Source: Sphingomonas sp. Y57 (GTDB lineage Bacteria > Pseudomonadota > Alphaproteobacteria > Sphingomonadales > Sphingomonadaceae). Taken from it: DNA of 64,000 nucleotides. Where the stretch lies: the NCBI RefSeq assembly GCF_001015195.1, contig NZ_LDES01000022.1:47656-111655 (forward strand). Direction: 5' to 3'. Below, piece by piece: positions 52,018-63,196 of the stretch. Position 1 is the stretch's first letter, and each line of letters begins with the position of its first letter. A program made the translations under genes and the position numbers. The notes under the pieces are model-generated. The model made no database searches, was not told where the DNA came from, and saw only the letters and a program-made list of their open reading frames with translations.

Positions 52018-52800
52018 TCAGTGCGCCATGAACAACGGTACCGGGCTTTTCGAAAGCAGGCCGCGAGACACCCCGCCGAACAGGGCCTCTGCGAGGCGAG
52101 ACCGGCCGAATCCGCCCATCACCAGATAGTCGGCACGGTGCCCGGCGATCGCGGCGAGGATGTTCGCCTCGGCCTGCCCCTTCTTCGCCTTTTCGAGGAT
52201 GACGAGCGGGTGGGTGCCGTGTCGCGACAGGAAGCTTGCGGCTTCGCCCGCCGGGATGCGGACCGACCCGTCGTCGACCTGCAGGATCATGACCTGCTCG
52301 GCAAGCCGGAGCAGCGGCACCGCCGCACGCAGAGCCGCCTCTGCCTCCGGCGAGCCATCCCACGCCACCAGCACGCGGCCGCCGATGGCGATACCGCGGG
52401 TCTGCGCGGGCACCGCCAGAACCGGCGGCCCGCTTTCCAGCACCAGTCCCGCAGCGACTCCGTGCGGATCGCGATCGACGACGATCAGGTCGGCGATCGC
52501 CGCCGAGCCGCGCAGGCACCGCCCCGGATCCCCGGCCATGTCGACCCAGGTCCAGGAAACCTCCTCCTTCGCAAGCCGCCCTTCCAGCGTCACGCGGTTC
52601 GCCGCTTCGCGCTGCCGCTCGTCGGCCAGCAGCAGCGCGCTGGCCGCACCGCCGTCCCACAACTCGGCGGGCGCCTCCGGCGGCACGACGACATCGACGC
52701 AGGTAAGGTGCCCTTCCAAAGCGCGGGTGATGTCGAGCGCCGCCTGAAGCCGCGCCTCCTGCCCCTCGTCGTCATGCACCAGCAACAGGATGTTCTTCAC
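52018..52800 (-). CDS. Tandem universal stress protein (UspA family)
   Basis: A 260-residue protein with two Usp domains, the first weaker (residues 1-135) and the second (from [18 protein letters not shown]) carrying the ATP-binding motif [16 protein letters not shown] and ending SPVPLFMAH. The start is GTG at 52800 with GGAGG upstream. It lies upstream of fixL on the same strand and divergent from gltB. In related bacteria Usp genes are commonly oxygen-responsive, which fits the FixL/FixJ neighbourhood, but regulation is inferred. Confidence 0.9.
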   Translation of the reverse strand: MKNILLLVHDDEGQEARLQAALDITRALEGHLTCVDVVVPPEAPAELWDGGAASALLLADERQREAANRVTLEGRLAKEEVSWTWVDMAGDPGRCLRGSAAIADLIVVDRDPHGVAAGLVLESGPPVLAVPAQTRGIAIGGRVLVAWDGSPEAEAALRAAVPLLRLAEQVMILQVDDGSVRIPAGEAASFLSRHGTHPLVILEKAKKGQAEANILAAIAGHRADYLVMGGFGRSRLAEALFGGVSRGLLSKSPVPLFMAH

Positions 52801-53070
52801 CGCTCATGCCTCCGTCTCGTCCGTTGGACAATTGCTAGGTCGGCGGACGCGGTCGGAACATTGGGGACTATACGGATGCGACGGATCGCCGAGGATCGCC
52901 GATTTTGCACGGATCGACGGAAAAACGGGAAATTATCGCGTGAAGCGCCACGGCTGAAAGATTTGCTTGCAACAGAAGGTAATTTTGAAGGTTCACTCGC
53001 GATATCATCCCTGTATAGGCAGCGGCCGAAACGCCCGCGCGCGATCGGGCTCAAGGGAGCAGCATGCCGG
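52801..53070. promoter_or_regulatory. Divergent region usp / gltB
   Basis: 270 bp between divergent genes. A TATAGG (about 53025-53030) on the plus strand could be a -10 for gltB, but no good -35 is at the right spacing. No small gene was recognised. Confidence 0.35.
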
Positions 53071-56000
53071 ATGGCCTATCCGCACAATCAGGGTCTGTAC
53101 GATAGCCGCAACGAGCACGACGCCTGTGGCGTCGGCTTCATAGCCAATATCCGTGGAGCGAAATCGAACGACATCGTTCAGCGCGGCCTCGAGATCCTGC
53201 TCAAGATCGACCATCGCGGCGCCGTCGGCGCCGATCCCCTGCTGGGCGACGGCGCGGGCATCCTGATCCAGATTCCCGACGCACTGCTACGCGCCTGGGC
53301 CGCCGGCACCGGCGTGGAACTGCCTCCGCCCGGTCATTACGGCGTCGCCATGTGCTTCCTGCCGCGCGACGCCGAGGCACGCGACCTTGCCGTCGGCAAT
53401 TTCGAGAAGTTCATCGCCAAGGAAGGCCAGAGCCTGATCGGCTGGCGTGACGTGCCCGTCGACACCACCGGCCTGGGCCAGGCCGTACTCGACGAGATGC
53501 CGGTGATCCGCCAGGCGATCATCGGCCGCGGCGAGGATTGCGCCGACCAGGACGCCTTCGAGCGCAAGCTGCTCGTCATCCGCAAGCAGACGCAGAACCC
53601 GCTGGAAGCGCTCGCCCGCAAGCACGACCTGCCGGGCCTGACCGACCTCTACATGCCGTCCTTCTCCAGCCGCACCGTGGTCTACAAAGGTCTGCTGCTC
53701 GCTGGCCAGGTGGGCAGCTTCTACAAGGATCTCGGCGATCCGCTGACCACTTCGGCGATCGCGCTGGTCCATCAGCGCTTCTCGACCAACACCTTCCCGA
53801 GCTGGAAGCTGGCACATCCCTACCGCTTCATCGCCCATAATGGCGAGATCAACACGGTACGCGGCAACGTCAACTGGATGAATGCCCGCCGCCGCACGAT
53901 GGAATCCGACCTGATCGGCGCCGATCTCGACAAGATCTGGCCGATCATCCCACATGGCCAGTCGGACACGGCCTGCCTCGACAACGCGCTCGAATTGCTC
54001 GTCGCCGGCGGCTATTCGCTGGCCCATGCTGTGATGATGCTGATCCCGGAGGCGTGGGCCGGCAATCCGCTGATGGACCCGGCGCGCAAGGCCTTTTACG
54101 AATATCACGCCGCACTGATGGAGCCGTGGGACGGCCCGGCCGCCGTCGCCTTCACCGACGGCCGGCAGATCGGCGCGACGCTGGACCGCAATGGCCTGCG
54201 CCCTGCCCGCTTCCTCGTCACCGACGACGATCATGTGATCATGGCGTCGGAATCCGGCGTGCTGCCCGTTCCCGAGGAGAAGATCGTCCGCAAGTGGCGC
54301 CTCCAGCCCGGCAAGATGCTGCTGATCGATATGGAGCAGGGCCGGATCATCGAGGACGAGGAGATCAAGGCCAGCCTTGCCGAGGCTGCGCCCTACGCCA
54401 AATGGCTCGAGGCGAACCAGTACAAGCTCAAGGATCTCGAGGTCCTGGCGACCGACGACACGGCCATACCCGCCCTGCCGAACGATCCGCAGGCATTGCT
54501 CGATCGCCAGCAGGCGTTCGGCTATTCGCAGGAAGACATCGCCAAATTCCTGGAACCGATGGCCCGCACCGGCGAGGACCCGATCGGATCGATGGGCACC
54601 GACACGCCGATTGCAGTGCTCTCGGCGCGACCGCGCCTGCTCTACGACTATTTCAAGCAGAATTTCGCCCAGGTCACCAATCCGCCGATCGACCCGATCC
54701 GTGAAGAGCTGGTGATGTCGCTGGTGTCGATGATCGGTCCGCGCCCGAATCTGTTGGGTCGCCAGGCCGGCACCCACAAGCGGCTGGAGGTCGATCAGCC
54801 GATCCTCACGAACCGCGACCTGACCCGGATCAGATCGGCCGAGGAACAGCTCGACGGCGCCTTCCGTACCGAGACGATCGACATCACCTGGGACGCCACG
54901 ACCGGGGCAGATGGCCTCGCCATGGCGCTCAAGGAGATGTGCTGGGCCGCGACCGAGGCGGTGCTCGCCGACAAGAACATCCTGATCCTCTCCGATCGCG
55001 CCCAGAGCGCGGACCGGATCGCGATGCCGGCGCTGCTGGCTACCGCCGCCGTCCACCATCATCTCGTAAAGCAGGGCCTGCGCATGCAGACCGGCCTTGT
55101 CGTCGAAACCGGAGAGGCGCGCGAGGTCCACCATTTCTGCGTACTCGCAGGCTATGGCGCCGAAGCGATCAACCCCTGGCTCGCCTTCGACACGCTGGAG
55201 GAGATCCGGGTACGCCAGGAACTGCCGCTGTCGCCGAATGCGGTGCAGAAGAACTACATCAAGGCGATCGGCAAGGGCATCCTCAAGGTCATGTCCAAGA
55301 TGGGCATCTCGACCTATCAGAGCTATTGCGGCGCGCAGATCTTCGACGCGATCGGCCTGTCGTCGGCGTTCGTCGACAAATATTTTACCGGCACGGCGAC
55401 GACGATCGAGGGCATCGGCCTGCCGGAGCTGGCTGAGGAGACCGTCCGCCGCCATGCCGCCGCCTATGGCGACAACCCGATCTACCGCAACATGCTCGAT
55501 GTCGGCGGCGTCTACGGCTATCGCATCCGCGGCGAGGAACATGCCTGGACGCCCGAGAGCGTCTCGGCACTCCAGCACGCGGTGCGCGGCAACAGCAAGG
55601 AACGCTACGAGGCGTTCGCCCGCTCGATCAACGAGCAGAACGCCCGTCTGCTGACGATCCGCGGCCTGATGGAGCTGAAGAAGGCCGATCGGCCGCTGTC
55701 GATCGACGAGGTCGAGCCGGCGTCGGAGATCGTCAAGCGCTTCGCCACCGGCGCGATGAGCTTCGGCTCGATCTCGCGCGAGGCGCACACCACGCTGGCC
55801 ATGGCGATGAACCGCATCGGCGGCCGCTCGAACACCGGCGAGGGCGGCGAGGAAGCCGACCGCTTCAAGCCGCTGCCCAACGGCGACTCGATGCGCTCGG
55901 CGATCAAGCAGGTCGCCTCGGGCCGGTTCGGCGTCACCGCCGAATATCTGGTCAATGCCGACGATATCCAGATCAAGATGGCCCAGGGCGCGAAGCCTGG

Positions 56001-57720
56001 CGAAGGCGGCCAGCTGCCCGGCGACAAGGTCGACAAGAACATCGCCCGCGTCCGCCATTCGACGCCCGGCGTCGGCCTGATCTCGCCGCCGCCGCACCAC
56101 GACATCTACTCGATCGAGGACCTGGCGCAGCTCATCCACGATCTCAAGAACGTCAACACGGGCGCCCGCATCTCGGTGAAGCTGGTGTCGGAGGTCGGCG
56201 TGGGCACGGTCGCCGCGGGCGTCTCCAAGGCGCGCGCCGACCATGTCACCATCTCGGGCTATGAAGGGGGCACCGGCGCCTCCCCCCTCACCTCGCTGAC
56301 CCACGCCGGCAGCCCCTGGGAGATCGGCCTGGCCGAGACCCAGCAGACGCTGCTGCTCAACGGCCTCCGCAGCCGCATCGCGGTGCAGGTCGACGGCGGG
56401 TTGCGCACCGGTCGCGACGTCGCGATCGGCGCACTGCTCGGCGCCGACGAGTTCGGCTTCGCCACGGCGCCGCTGATCGCCGCCGGCTGCATCATGATGC
56501 GCAAGTGCCATCTCAACACCTGCCCGGTCGGCGTCGCCACCCAGGATCCGGTGTTGCGGGCGCGCTTCACCGGCCAGCCCGAGCATGTGATCAACTATTT
56601 CTTCTTCGTCGCCGAGGAACTGCGCCAGATCATGGCGGAGATGGGCTTCCGCACGATCGGGGAGATGGTCGGCCGCGTCGACCGGATCGACATGCGTCCG
56701 GCGCTCGACCATTGGAAGGCGCACGGCGTCGATCTCGGCCGCCTGCTCCACCAGGCGACGCCGGCGATGGGCAACACCCTCCACCATTCGCAGCTGCAGG
56801 ATCATGGGCTCGACGCCGCACTCGACAAGCATCTGATCGCCGCCGCAATGCCGGCGCTCGAACGGGGTGAACCGGTGGTGATCGAGCGGCCCGTCGCCAA
56901 CGTCAATCGCACCGTCGGCGCGATGCTGTCGGGCGAGGTCGCGCGACGCTACGGCCATGAGGGCCTGCTGGAGAACACGATCACCGTCCGCCTGACCGGC
57001 GTGGCCGGCCAGAGCTTCGGCGCCTTCCTGGCGCATGGCATCACTCTGGAACTCACCGGCGACGGCAACGACTATGTCGGCAAGGGCCTTTCAGGCGGCC
57101 GCGTGATCGTGCGCCAACCCGCCGGCGTCGGTCGCAACCCGCTGGAGAACATCATCGTCGGCAATACGGTGCTCTACGGGGCGATCGCGGGCGAGGCCTA
57201 TTTCCAGGGCGTCGCCGGCGAGCGTTTCGCCGTCCGTAACTCTGGCGCGATCGCCGTGGTCGAAGGCACCGGCGATCATGGCTGCGAATATATGACCGGC
57301 GGCGTCGTCGTCGTGCTCGGCCGCACCGGACGCAACTTCGCGGCGGGCATGTCGGGCGGCATCGCCTATGTCTACGACGCCGACGGGCTTTTCAGGCAGC
57401 GCTGCAACCAGGCGATGGTCGACGTCGAACCGATCGACCCCACCGCCGATGCGGATGTCGAGGAAGGCCGCCCGCACCAGCGCGCCGCCGGCGTCAACGA
57501 CTATGGCATGGGCGACATGCTCCGCCACGACGCGGCGCGGCTCCGCATCCTGCTCGAACGGCACCATCTCCACACGGGCAGCGACCAGGCAGCCGCGCTG
57601 CTGGAGGATTGGGGCACCACATTGTCGCGCTTCGTGAAGGTCATGCCGCGCGATTATCGGCGGGCGTTGCAGCAGCTTGAGGCCGAACGCCTCGCCGCCG
57701 CCAACGTCGCCGCCGAATGA
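53071..57720 (+). CDS. gltB: Glutamate synthase large (alpha) subunit
   Basis: A 1549-residue NADPH-dependent glutamate synthase large subunit, converting glutamine and 2-oxoglutarate to two glutamates with GltD. The class-II amidotransferase nucleophile is Cys19 in [10 protein letters not shown], exposed after removal of an 18-residue propeptide. The centre and FMN synthase domain have [25 protein letters not shown] and [11 protein letters not shown]. The 3Fe-4S ligands are the three Cys of [19 protein letters not shown], and the C-terminal GXGXG beta-helix follows. ATG at 53071 was chosen because the propeptide then has normal length; a much longer upstream frame is antisense to usp and fixL. 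Confidence 0.97.
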   Translation: MAYPHNQGLYDSRNEHDACGVGFIANIRGAKSNDIVQRGLEILLKIDHRGAVGADPLLGDGAGILIQIPDALLRAWAAGTGVELPPPGHYGVAMCFLPRDAEARDLAVGNFEKFIAKEGQSLIGWRDVPVDTTGLGQAVLDEMPVIRQAIIGRGEDCADQDAFERKLLVIRKQTQNPLEALARKHDLPGLTDLYMPSFSSRTVVYKGLLLAGQVGSFYKDLGDPLTTSAIALVHQRFSTNTFPSWKLAHPYRFIAHNGEINTVRGNVNWMNARRRTMESDLIGADLDKIWPIIPHGQSDTACLDNALELLVAGGYSLAHAVMMLIPEAWAGNPLMDPARKAFYEYHAALMEPWDGPAAVAFTDGRQIGATLDRNGLRPARFLVTDDDHVIMASESGVLPVPEEKIVRKWRLQPGKMLLIDMEQGRIIEDEEIKASLAEAAPYAKWLEANQYKLKDLEVLATDDTAIPALPNDPQALLDRQQAFGYSQEDIAKFLEPMARTGEDPIGSMGTDTPIAVLSARPRLLYDYFKQNFAQVTNPPIDPIREELVMSLVSMIGPRPNLLGRQAGTHKRLEVDQPILTNRDLTRIRSAEEQLDGAFRTETIDITWDATTGADGLAMALKEMCWAATEAVLADKNILILSDRAQSADRIAMPALLATAAVHHHLVKQGLRMQTGLVVETGEAREVHHFCVLAGYGAEAINPWLAFDTLEEIRVRQELPLSPNAVQKNYIKAIGKGILKVMSKMGISTYQSYCGAQIFDAIGLSSAFVDKYFTGTATTIEGIGLPELAEETVRRHAAAYGDNPIYRNMLDVGGVYGYRIRGEEHAWTPESVSALQHAVRGNSKERYEAFARSINEQNARLLTIRGLMELKKADRPLSIDEVEPASEIVKRFATGAMSFGSISREAHTTLAMAMNRIGGRSNTGEGGEEADRFKPLPNGDSMRSAIKQVASGRFGVTAEYLVNADDIQIKMAQGAKPGEGGQLPGDKVDKNIARVRHSTPGVGLISPPPHHDIYSIEDLAQLIHDLKNVNTGARISVKLVSEVGVGTVAAGVSKARADHVTISGYEGGTGASPLTSLTHAGSPWEIGLAETQQTLLLNGLRSRIAVQVDGGLRTGRDVAIGALLGADEFGFATAPLIAAGCIMMRKCHLNTCPVGVATQDPVLRARFTGQPEHVINYFFFVAEELRQIMAEMGFRTIGEMVGRVDRIDMRPALDHWKAHGVDLGRLLHQATPAMGNTLHHSQLQDHGLDAALDKHLIAAAMPALERGEPVVIERPVANVNRTVGAMLSGEVARRYGHEGLLENTITVRLTGVAGQSFGAFLAHGITLELTGDGNDYVGKGLSGGRVIVRQPAGVGRNPLENIIVGNTVLYGAIAGEAYFQGVAGERFAVRNSGAIAVVEGTGDHGCEYMTGGVVVVLGRTGRNFAAGMSGGIAYVYDADGLFRQRCNQAMVDVEPIDPTADADVEEGRPHQRAAGVNDYGMGDMLRHDAARLRILLERHHLHTGSDQAAALLEDWGTTLSRFVKVMPRDYRRALQQLEAERLAAANVAAE

Positions 57721-57733
57721 CCGGAGAATCATA

Positions 57734-59170
57734 ATGGGCAAGGCAACCGGATTTCTCGAAATCGAGCGCAAGGACCGCGGCTATGCCAAGCCGGGCGAGC
57801 GGTTGAAGCACTGGAACGAGTTTATCGTGCCGCTGCCGGGCGGGGAATTGCGCGACCAGGCGTCGCGCTGCATGAACTGTGGCATACCCTTCTGCCACAA
57901 TGGCTGCCCGGTGAACAACATCATCCCGGACTGGAACCATCTGGTATTCGAGGATGATTGGAGGAATGCGCTCGAAGTCCTTCATTCTACTAATAATTTT
58001 CCGGAGTTTACGGGCCGCGTCTGCCCCGCGCCCTGTGAGGCCGCCTGCACGCTGAACATCCAGGACTCTCCGGTCACCATCAAGTCGATTGAATGCGCGA
58101 TCGTCGATCGCGGCTGGGAGGAGGGCTGGATCCAGCCCCAGCCGCCGGCCCGCAAGACCGGCAAGTCGGTCGCGGTCGTGGGATCCGGCCCGGCTGGTCT
58201 TGCCTGCGCGCAGCAGTTGGCCCGCGCCGGCCACAGCGTCACCCTGTTCGAGAAGAACGACCGGATGGGCGGGCTTCTTCGCTACGGCATTCCCGATTTC
58301 AAGATGGAGAAGCATCTCATCAACCGCCGACTGGTGCAGATGGAGGCCGAGGGCGTCACTCTCCGCACCTCGACCGAAGTCGGCGTCCAGGTGTCGCTCG
58401 ACTCGCTGCGGGAGAATTTCGACGCGATCGTGCTGTCGGGCGGCGCGGAGAAACCGCGCCCGCTCGAAATTCCAGGATTCGAGCTTTCGGGCGTCCGCTA
58501 TGCGATGGAGTTCCTGACCCAGCAGAACAAGCGGGTCGCCGGCGACGACGAGCTTCGCGCCGCTCCGCGGGGATCTCTCACCGCCACGGGCAAGCACGTC
58601 GTCGTGATCGGCGGCGGTGATACGGGCTCGGACTGCGTCGGCACCTCGAACCGACAGGGCGCCGCTTCGGTCACACAACTCGAGATCATGCCCCGCCCGC
58701 CCGAAAAGGAAGCGAAGGCGTTGTCCTGGCCGAACTGGCCCCTCAAGCTGCGCACCTCTTCGAGCCATGAGGAAGGTTGCGAGCGTGACTGGGCGGTGGT
58801 CACCAAGCGCGCCATCGGCACCAACGGCCAGCTCAGCGCGCTCGAATGCGCGCGGGTCGAATGGGTCGATGGCCGGATGCAGGAGATCGCTGGCAGTGAA
58901 TTTACGCTGAAGGCCGATCTCGTTCTGCTCGCCATGGGCTTCCTCGGGCCGAACACTGCCGGAATGATCGAACAGGCGGGCGTCGAGCTGGATGCCCGCG
59001 GCAACGTCAAAGCCGACACCAGCGGCTATGCGACCAGTCAGGCGAACATCTTCGCCTGTGGCGATATGCGGCGCGGCCAGAGCCTGATCGTCTGGGCGAT
59101 CCGCGAGGGCCGCCAGTGCGCCCGCGCTGTCGACTTCCATCTGATGGGCCAAACCGACCTGCCGAGCTGA
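57734..59170 (+). CDS. gltD: Glutamate synthase small (beta) subunit
   Basis: A 478-residue FAD/NADPH subunit that passes electrons to GltB. The N-terminal 4Fe-4S Cys motifs are [14 protein letters not shown] and CPAPCEAAC, the FAD site is [16 protein letters not shown], the NADPH site is [14 protein letters not shown], and the C-terminal [18 protein letters not shown] closes the flavin site. It follows gltB by 13 bp with a CGGAGAA ribosome site, so they form the gltBD operon. Confidence 0.97.
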   Translation: MGKATGFLEIERKDRGYAKPGERLKHWNEFIVPLPGGELRDQASRCMNCGIPFCHNGCPVNNIIPDWNHLVFEDDWRNALEVLHSTNNFPEFTGRVCPAPCEAACTLNIQDSPVTIKSIECAIVDRGWEEGWIQPQPPARKTGKSVAVVGSGPAGLACAQQLARAGHSVTLFEKNDRMGGLLRYGIPDFKMEKHLINRRLVQMEAEGVTLRTSTEVGVQVSLDSLRENFDAIVLSGGAEKPRPLEIPGFELSGVRYAMEFLTQQNKRVAGDDELRAAPRGSLTATGKHVVVIGGGDTGSDCVGTSNRQGAASVTQLEIMPRPPEKEAKALSWPNWPLKLRTSSSHEEGCERDWAVVTKRAIGTNGQLSALECARVEWVDGRMQEIAGSEFTLKADLVLLAMGFLGPNTAGMIEQAGVELDARGNVKADTSGYATSQANIFACGDMRRGQSLIVWAIREGRQCARAVDFHLMGQTDLPS

Positions 59171-59191
59171 TCGCCCCTTGCCCTGCTCCGC

Positions 59192-59215
59192 CCGCTTCCT
59201 ATCTCCGGGAAGCGG
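59192..59215 (+). terminator. Hairpin after gltD
   Basis: CCGCTTCC (59192-59199) pairs perfectly with GGAAGCGG (59208-59215) over an 8-nt loop, 22 bp after the gltD stop. No T-run follows, so termination is uncertain. Confidence 0.4.
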
Positions 59216-59323
59216 ACCGGGCCCCTCTGACGATCCGAGTGGATCGTGATGTCGGACCGCATCGAGCATGCTCGGTGCCGCGGGGTCCTTCTTCCTTACG
59301 CGCCGGGCGCACCATCGAGGAAG

Positions 59324-59584
59324 ATGACCACCATGTCCATGAACTGCCCCGTTTGCACGGTGCCGCTGACGATGAGCACGCGGCAGAACGTCGAAATCGA
59401 CTATTGCCCGCAATGCCGCGGCGTCTGGCTCGACCGCGGCGAGCTCGACAAGATCATCGAGCGTTCGGCTGCCGAGCTCGCGCCTCAGGCGCCGACGCAC
59501 CCGCAGCCTTCCTACGGGCGGCCCCATGACGACCGTTACAAATACAAGCGGAAGAAGAGCTTCCTGGAGGAGCTGTTCGACTAG
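59324..59584 (+). CDS. TFIIB-type zinc-ribbon protein
   Basis: An 86-residue small protein with two Cys pairs, MNCPVCTVPL and IDYCPQCRGVWLDRGE, forming a zinc ribbon of the zf-TFIIB (DUF) type, followed by a charged, Lys-rich tail (KYKRKKSFLEELFD). Starts at 59324 (GAGGA upstream) and 59333 are both possible. The tail suggests nucleic-acid or protein contact. Function unknown; it stands alone after gltD. Confidence 0.85.
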   Translation: MTTMSMNCPVCTVPLTMSTRQNVEIDYCPQCRGVWLDRGELDKIIERSAAELAPQAPTHPQPSYGRPHDDRYKYKRKKSFLEELFD

Positions 59585-59599
59585 CTACCTCCCTCTCAC

Positions 59600-59678
59600 G
59601 TCATTCCGGCGGAGGCCGGAATCTCGGGAGAGGCGGGCAGCACTTCTCTCCTGAGATCGCGGCCTCCGCCGGGATGAC
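59600..59678. repeat. Intergenic inverted repeat, second family (copy E)
   Basis: A 79-bp element whose 19-bp ends pair at 18 positions (GTCATTCCGGCGGAGGCCG at 59600-59618 with CGGCCTCCGCCGGGATGAC at 59660-59678). It lies in the convergent gap between the zinc-ribbon gene and typA. The half-motif GTCA-CCCCGGCGGAGG recurs near 63931. Confidence 0.8.
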
Positions 59679-59735
59679 AAGGCTTGGGGTTTGTCGTCAG
59701 GCCCATCATCATCCTCCCTTCCAAGGGAGGGGCGT

Positions 59736-59766
59736 AAAAAAGGGCGCCGGATCACTCCGACGCCCT
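59736..59766 (-). terminator. Rho-independent terminator of typA
   Basis: On the minus strand an 11-bp stem (59756-59766 with 59741-59751, one G-T pair) and a 4-nt loop are followed by six T residues. It starts 15 bp after the typA stop. Confidence 0.85.
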
Positions 59767-59780
59767 CTTTTCCTGGGGCC

Positions 59781-61604
59781 TTACGCCGCCGCCTTGGCCC
59801 GGCTCGCGCGCTTGCGCTCGTGGGGATCAAGATGGCGCTTGCGCAGCCGGATCGACTTCGGCGTTACCTCGACGAGTTCGTCGTCGTCGATATAGGCGAT
59901 CGCCTGCTCCAGCGTCATCCGCTTCGGCGGGGTCAGGCGGATCGCGTCGTCCTTGCCGCCCGAGGCGCGGAAGTTGGTGAGCTGCTTCGCCTTCATCGGG
60001 TTGACTTCGAGGTCGTCGTTCTTGGCGTTCTCGCCGACGATCATTCCCTCGTAGAGCGCCTCGCCATGGCCGACGAACAGGATGCCGCGATCCTCGAGCG
60101 GGCCGAGCGCATAGCTATTGGCCTCGCCCGCGCCGTTCGAGATCAGCACGCCGTTCTTGCGACCTTCGATATTGCCCTTGTGGGGGCCGTACTTCTCGAA
60201 CAGCCGGTTCATGATGCCGGTGCCGCGCGTGTCGGACAGGAACTCGCCATGATAGCCGATCAGGCCGCGCGACGGCGCCGAGAAGGTGATGCGGGTCTTG
60301 CCGCCGCCCGAGGGACGCATGTCGGTCATCTCGGCCTTGCGCTGCGCCATCTTGTCGACGACCGTGCCCGAATAATCGTCGTCGACGTCGATCACGACGG
60401 TCTCGTAGGGCTCCTCGCGGCCACCCTGCTCATTCTCGCGGAACAGCACGCGCGGGCGGCTGATGCCCAGCTCGAAGCCCTCGCGGCGCATCGTTTCGAT
60501 CAGCACGCCGAGCTGGAGCTCGCCGCGGCCGGCGACCTCGAAGCTGTCCTTGTCCTCGCTCTCGGTCACCTTGATCGCGACGTTCGATTCCGCCTCGCGG
60601 AACAGGCGGTCGCGAATCATGCGGCTCGTCACCTTGGTACCTTCGCGCCCGGCCATCGGGCTGTCGTTGACAGCGAAGCGCATCGACAGCGTCGGCGGAT
60701 CGATCGGCTGCGCGTGCAGCGGCTCGGTGACGCTGGGATCGGCGATGGTGTTGGCGACGGTCGCGACGGTCAGGCCCGCGATCGAGATGATGTCGCCGGC
60801 CTTCGCCTCGTCGACGGGAACTCGCTCCAGGCCCCGGAACGCCATGATCTTCGACGCGCGGCCGGTCTCGACGACATTGCCCTCGGGATCGAGCGCATGG
60901 ACCGGCGAGTTGACCTTGACGGTGCCGCTCTGGACCAGGCCGGTGAGGATGCGGCCGACGAAATTGTCGCGGTCGAGCAGCGTCACCAGGAACTTGAACG
61001 GCCCGCTGGGATCGGCCTTCGGCGCCGGGACATGATCGACGATCTTCTGGAACAGCGGCTTGAGCGTGCCCGAGCGCGCCGACGGGTCCTCATTGGCATA
61101 GCCGTTGCGGCCGCTGGCGAACAGCACCGGGAAGTCGAGTTGCTCGTCGGTCGCGTCCAAGGAGACGAACAGGTCGAACACCTCGTCCAGGACTTCCTGG
61201 GTGCGCTCGTCCGGGCGGTCGATCTTGTTGACGACGACGATCGGGCGCAGGCCCAGCGCCAGCGCCTTGCCGGTCACGAACTTGGTCTGCGGCATCGCCC
61301 CTTCGGAGGAGTCGACCAGCAGGATGACGCCGTCGACCATCGACAGGATGCGCTCCACCTCGCCGCCGAAGTCGGCGTGGCCGGGCGTGTCGACGATGTT
61401 GATGCGGGTGCCTTCCCATTCGACCGAGGTGCACTTGGCCAGGATGGTGATCCCGCGTTCCTTTTCGAGGTCGTTCGAATCCATCGCGCGTTCTTCGACG
61501 CGCTGGTTGTCGCGGAAGGTGCCCGACTGGCGGAAAAGCTGGTCGACGAGCGTGGTCTTGCCGTGATCGACGTGGGCGATGATGGCCACGTTGCGAAGGC
61601 TCAT
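59781..61604 (-). CDS. typA: Translational GTPase TypA/BipA
   Basis: A 607-residue ribosome-binding GTPase of normal length. G1 is [11 protein letters not shown] near residue 9, switch [13 protein letters not shown]4 NKIDRPD, then EF-G-like domains II, III and V ([39 protein letters not shown]) and the TypA-specific C-terminal domain ([32 protein letters not shown]). ATG at 61604 begins the conserved MSLRNVAI; the open frame continues upstream but without homology. It assists ribosome assembly and stress growth. A clear terminator follows. Confidence 0.97.
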   Translation of the reverse strand: MSLRNVAIIAHVDHGKTTLVDQLFRQSGTFRDNQRVEERAMDSNDLEKERGITILAKCTSVEWEGTRINIVDTPGHADFGGEVERILSMVDGVILLVDSSEGAMPQTKFVTGKALALGLRPIVVVNKIDRPDERTQEVLDEVFDLFVSLDATDEQLDFPVLFASGRNGYANEDPSARSGTLKPLFQKIVDHVPAPKADPSGPFKFLVTLLDRDNFVGRILTGLVQSGTVKVNSPVHALDPEGNVVETGRASKIMAFRGLERVPVDEAKAGDIISIAGLTVATVANTIADPSVTEPLHAQPIDPPTLSMRFAVNDSPMAGREGTKVTSRMIRDRLFREAESNVAIKVTESEDKDSFEVAGRGELQLGVLIETMRREGFELGISRPRVLFRENEQGGREEPYETVVIDVDDDYSGTVVDKMAQRKAEMTDMRPSGGGKTRITFSAPSRGLIGYHGEFLSDTRGTGIMNRLFEKYGPHKGNIEGRKNGVLISNGAGEANSYALGPLEDRGILFVGHGEALYEGMIVGENAKNDDLEVNPMKAKQLTNFRASGGKDDAIRLTPPKRMTLEQAIAYIDDDELVEVTPKSIRLRKRHLDPHERKRASRAKAAA

Positions 61605-61729
61605 ATAGTATCCGGTCCTGTTTGGAGGAATCTGGCGCGCGCATAGCGGAATTGGCGCAATGCAACAAGGGCGCCGTTTCGCCCTTTCGAGCTTTTTGTC
61701 CGCAATGACGGGCCTAATCGCCCGCCGAC

Positions 61730-61760
61730 AAAAAAAGGGCCGGTTCCGAAGAACCGGCCC
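61730..61760 (-). terminator. Orphan Rho-independent terminator
   Basis: A perfect 10-bp stem GGGCCGGTTC (61737-61746) with GAACCGGCCC (61751-61760) and a CGAA loop, followed on the minus strand by seven T residues (61736-61730). No annotated minus-strand gene ends upstream of it, which implies an undetected short transcript. Confidence 0.85.
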
Positions 61761-61768
61761 GTAAGTCA

Positions 61769-61834
61769 TTAGGAGAGGATGCCTGAAAGGCCCGCTCGCT
61801 TTGCTAGGGATCCGGCGATTCGACAAATGCTCAT
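61769..61834 (-). CDS. Possible 21-residue peptide or part of a small RNA
   Basis: The frame MSICRIAGSLAKRAGLSGIL plus Ser ends 9 bp before the orphan terminator stem. The peptide would be a short basic amphipathic helix. There is no ribosome site before the ATG, so the transcript may instead be a non-coding RNA. I do not recognise the sequence. Confidence 0.3.
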   Translation of the reverse strand: MSICRIAGSLAKRAGLSGILS

Positions 61835-61843
61835 GCGGCAACG

Positions 61844-61889
61844 ACGATTGCATAAATCGAAATCGTACGATTTTGTAATGTGCAATCGT
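61844..61889. promoter_or_regulatory. 46-bp concentric dyad symmetry
   Basis: A perfect 14-bp palindrome AAATCGTACGATTT (61860-61873) sits exactly in the centre of outer 9-bp arms ACGATTGCA (61844-61852) and TGCAATCGT (61881-61889). The patch is AT-rich in a GC-rich setting. It is 10 bp upstream of the possible minus-strand peptide start and about 100 bp upstream of the telA start. Confidence 0.6.
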
Positions 61890-61991
61890 TGTGTCACGCC
61901 TGGCTGTCACGGGGCAGGCCGCCGTATCGCTTGAATAATGCACCTCGTGCGGCCATCTTCCGTCCACCAATGCAGCAGGAGACGAAGGGGC

Positions 61992-63179
61992 ATGGCAACC
62001 ACGACGACGACCGAGGAACCCGATCTGGTGCTGCAGGCGCCGGCTCCGGTGAAGGTGCTCGCGCCGGAGAAGGCCGCCGGTCTCGTGCCGCTCAGCGAGG
62101 AGCAGAGGACCAAGCTCGACGAGAAGGTCGACGGCTTCGTCGAGGACCTGGTGGCGCAGGACGTCAACAGCCCCGAATTCGGCAAGCGCGTCGATTCGAT
62201 CAGCAATATGGGCCGCAAGGAGATCGCCGAGGCGGCCGGCCAGTCCAACCGCTTCCTCGATCGCCCCGTCCGCGCGATGGACGCGGACACTGGCGTGGGG
62301 GCCGACCTGGCTGAGTTGCGCCGCACCATCGAGGATCTCGATCCCGGCTCGAAGGGCGACCTGTTCACCCGCAAGAAGCTGTTCGGGATCATCCCCTTCG
62401 GAAGCCGGATGCGCGACTATTTCGACAGCTACAAGTCGGCGCAGAGCCACATCTCGTCGATCCTGCGCAGCCTCGCTTCCGGCAAGGACGAACTGATCAA
62501 GGACAATGCCGCGATCGACGTCGAACGGCAGAATCTGTGGGCGGCGATGGGCCGGCTCGAGCAGATGATCCATCTCTCCAAGAAGCTCGATGAAAAGCTC
62601 GAAGCCAAGGCGCTCGAACTTGACAGCAGCGATCCGGAGAAAGCCAGGACCATCCGTGAGACGGCGCTGTTCTACGTCCGCCAGCGCAGCCAGGACCTGC
62701 TGACCCAGATGGCGGTCACCGTGCAGGGCTATCTCGCGCTCGACTTGGTCAAGAAGAACAATGTCGAACTGGTGAAGGGCGTCGACCGGGCATCGACCAC
62801 CACCGTCTCGGCGCTGCGCACCGCGGTGACGGTCGCGCAGGCGCTGACCAACCAGAAGCTGGTCCTCGAACAGATCACCGCGCTCAACACGACGACCGCC
62901 AACATGATCGAATCGACCGGCTCTATGCTCAAGAACCAGACCGGAGAGATTCACAGGCAGGCCGCGTCCTCGACCATCCCCATCGAGACGCTGCAGCGCG
63001 CCTTCCAGAATATCTACGACACGATGGACACGATCGACCGTTTCAAGGTCGAGGCGCTGTCGTCGATGAAGCAGACCGTCAATACGCTCACCAGCGAGGT
63101 CGAGAAGTCGCGCGGCTATATCGCGCGGGCCGAGGGCGCCAACCAGGCGCAGGCCGAGCCGTTCAAGGCGCTGGAATAG
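61992..63179 (+). CDS. TelA-family (toxic anion resistance) protein
   Basis: A 395-residue TelA/KlaA-family protein (PF05816 type), mostly long helices with coiled-coil character: MGRKEIAEAAGQSNRFLDRP, LFGIIPFGSRMRDYFDSYKS, then VQGYLALDLVKKNNVELVKG and TNQKLVLEQITALNTTTANM. The family was linked to tellurite resistance but its mechanism is unknown; a role at the cell envelope is likely. The start at 61992 has GAAGGGG upstream. It is followed after 17 bp by an XpaC-like membrane protein, a pairing seen in many bacteria. Confidence 0.92.
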   Translation: MATTTTTEEPDLVLQAPAPVKVLAPEKAAGLVPLSEEQRTKLDEKVDGFVEDLVAQDVNSPEFGKRVDSISNMGRKEIAEAAGQSNRFLDRPVRAMDADTGVGADLAELRRTIEDLDPGSKGDLFTRKKLFGIIPFGSRMRDYFDSYKSAQSHISSILRSLASGKDELIKDNAAIDVERQNLWAAMGRLEQMIHLSKKLDEKLEAKALELDSSDPEKARTIRETALFYVRQRSQDLLTQMAVTVQGYLALDLVKKNNVELVKGVDRASTTTVSALRTAVTVAQALTNQKLVLEQITALNTTTANMIESTGSMLKNQTGEIHRQAASSTIPIETLQRAFQNIYDTMDTIDRFKVEALSSMKQTVNTLTSEVEKSRGYIARAEGANQAQAEPFKALE

Positions 63180-63196
63180 GATAGCAGGACAGGCCG

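Larger units (their letters stand above)
61605..61991. other. Long intergenic region typA / telA (contains terminator, sORF, dyad)
   Basis: 387 bp between divergent genes. It holds an orphan minus-strand terminator (61730-61760), a possible 21-codon minus-strand frame (61769-61834) and an AT-rich 46-bp concentric dyad (61844-61889). The remainder shows nothing recognisable. Confidence 0.6.

Noticed and set aside
51265..53070. Long in-frame upstream extension of gltB
   Set aside because: It runs antisense through fixL and usp; the conserved GltB N-terminus begins at 53071 with a normal short propeptide.
53287..57036. A 1249-codon open frame on the minus strand inside gltB
   Set aside because: It is antisense to the unmistakable gltB gene; long antisense frames are expected at this GC content and the translation has no recognisable motifs.
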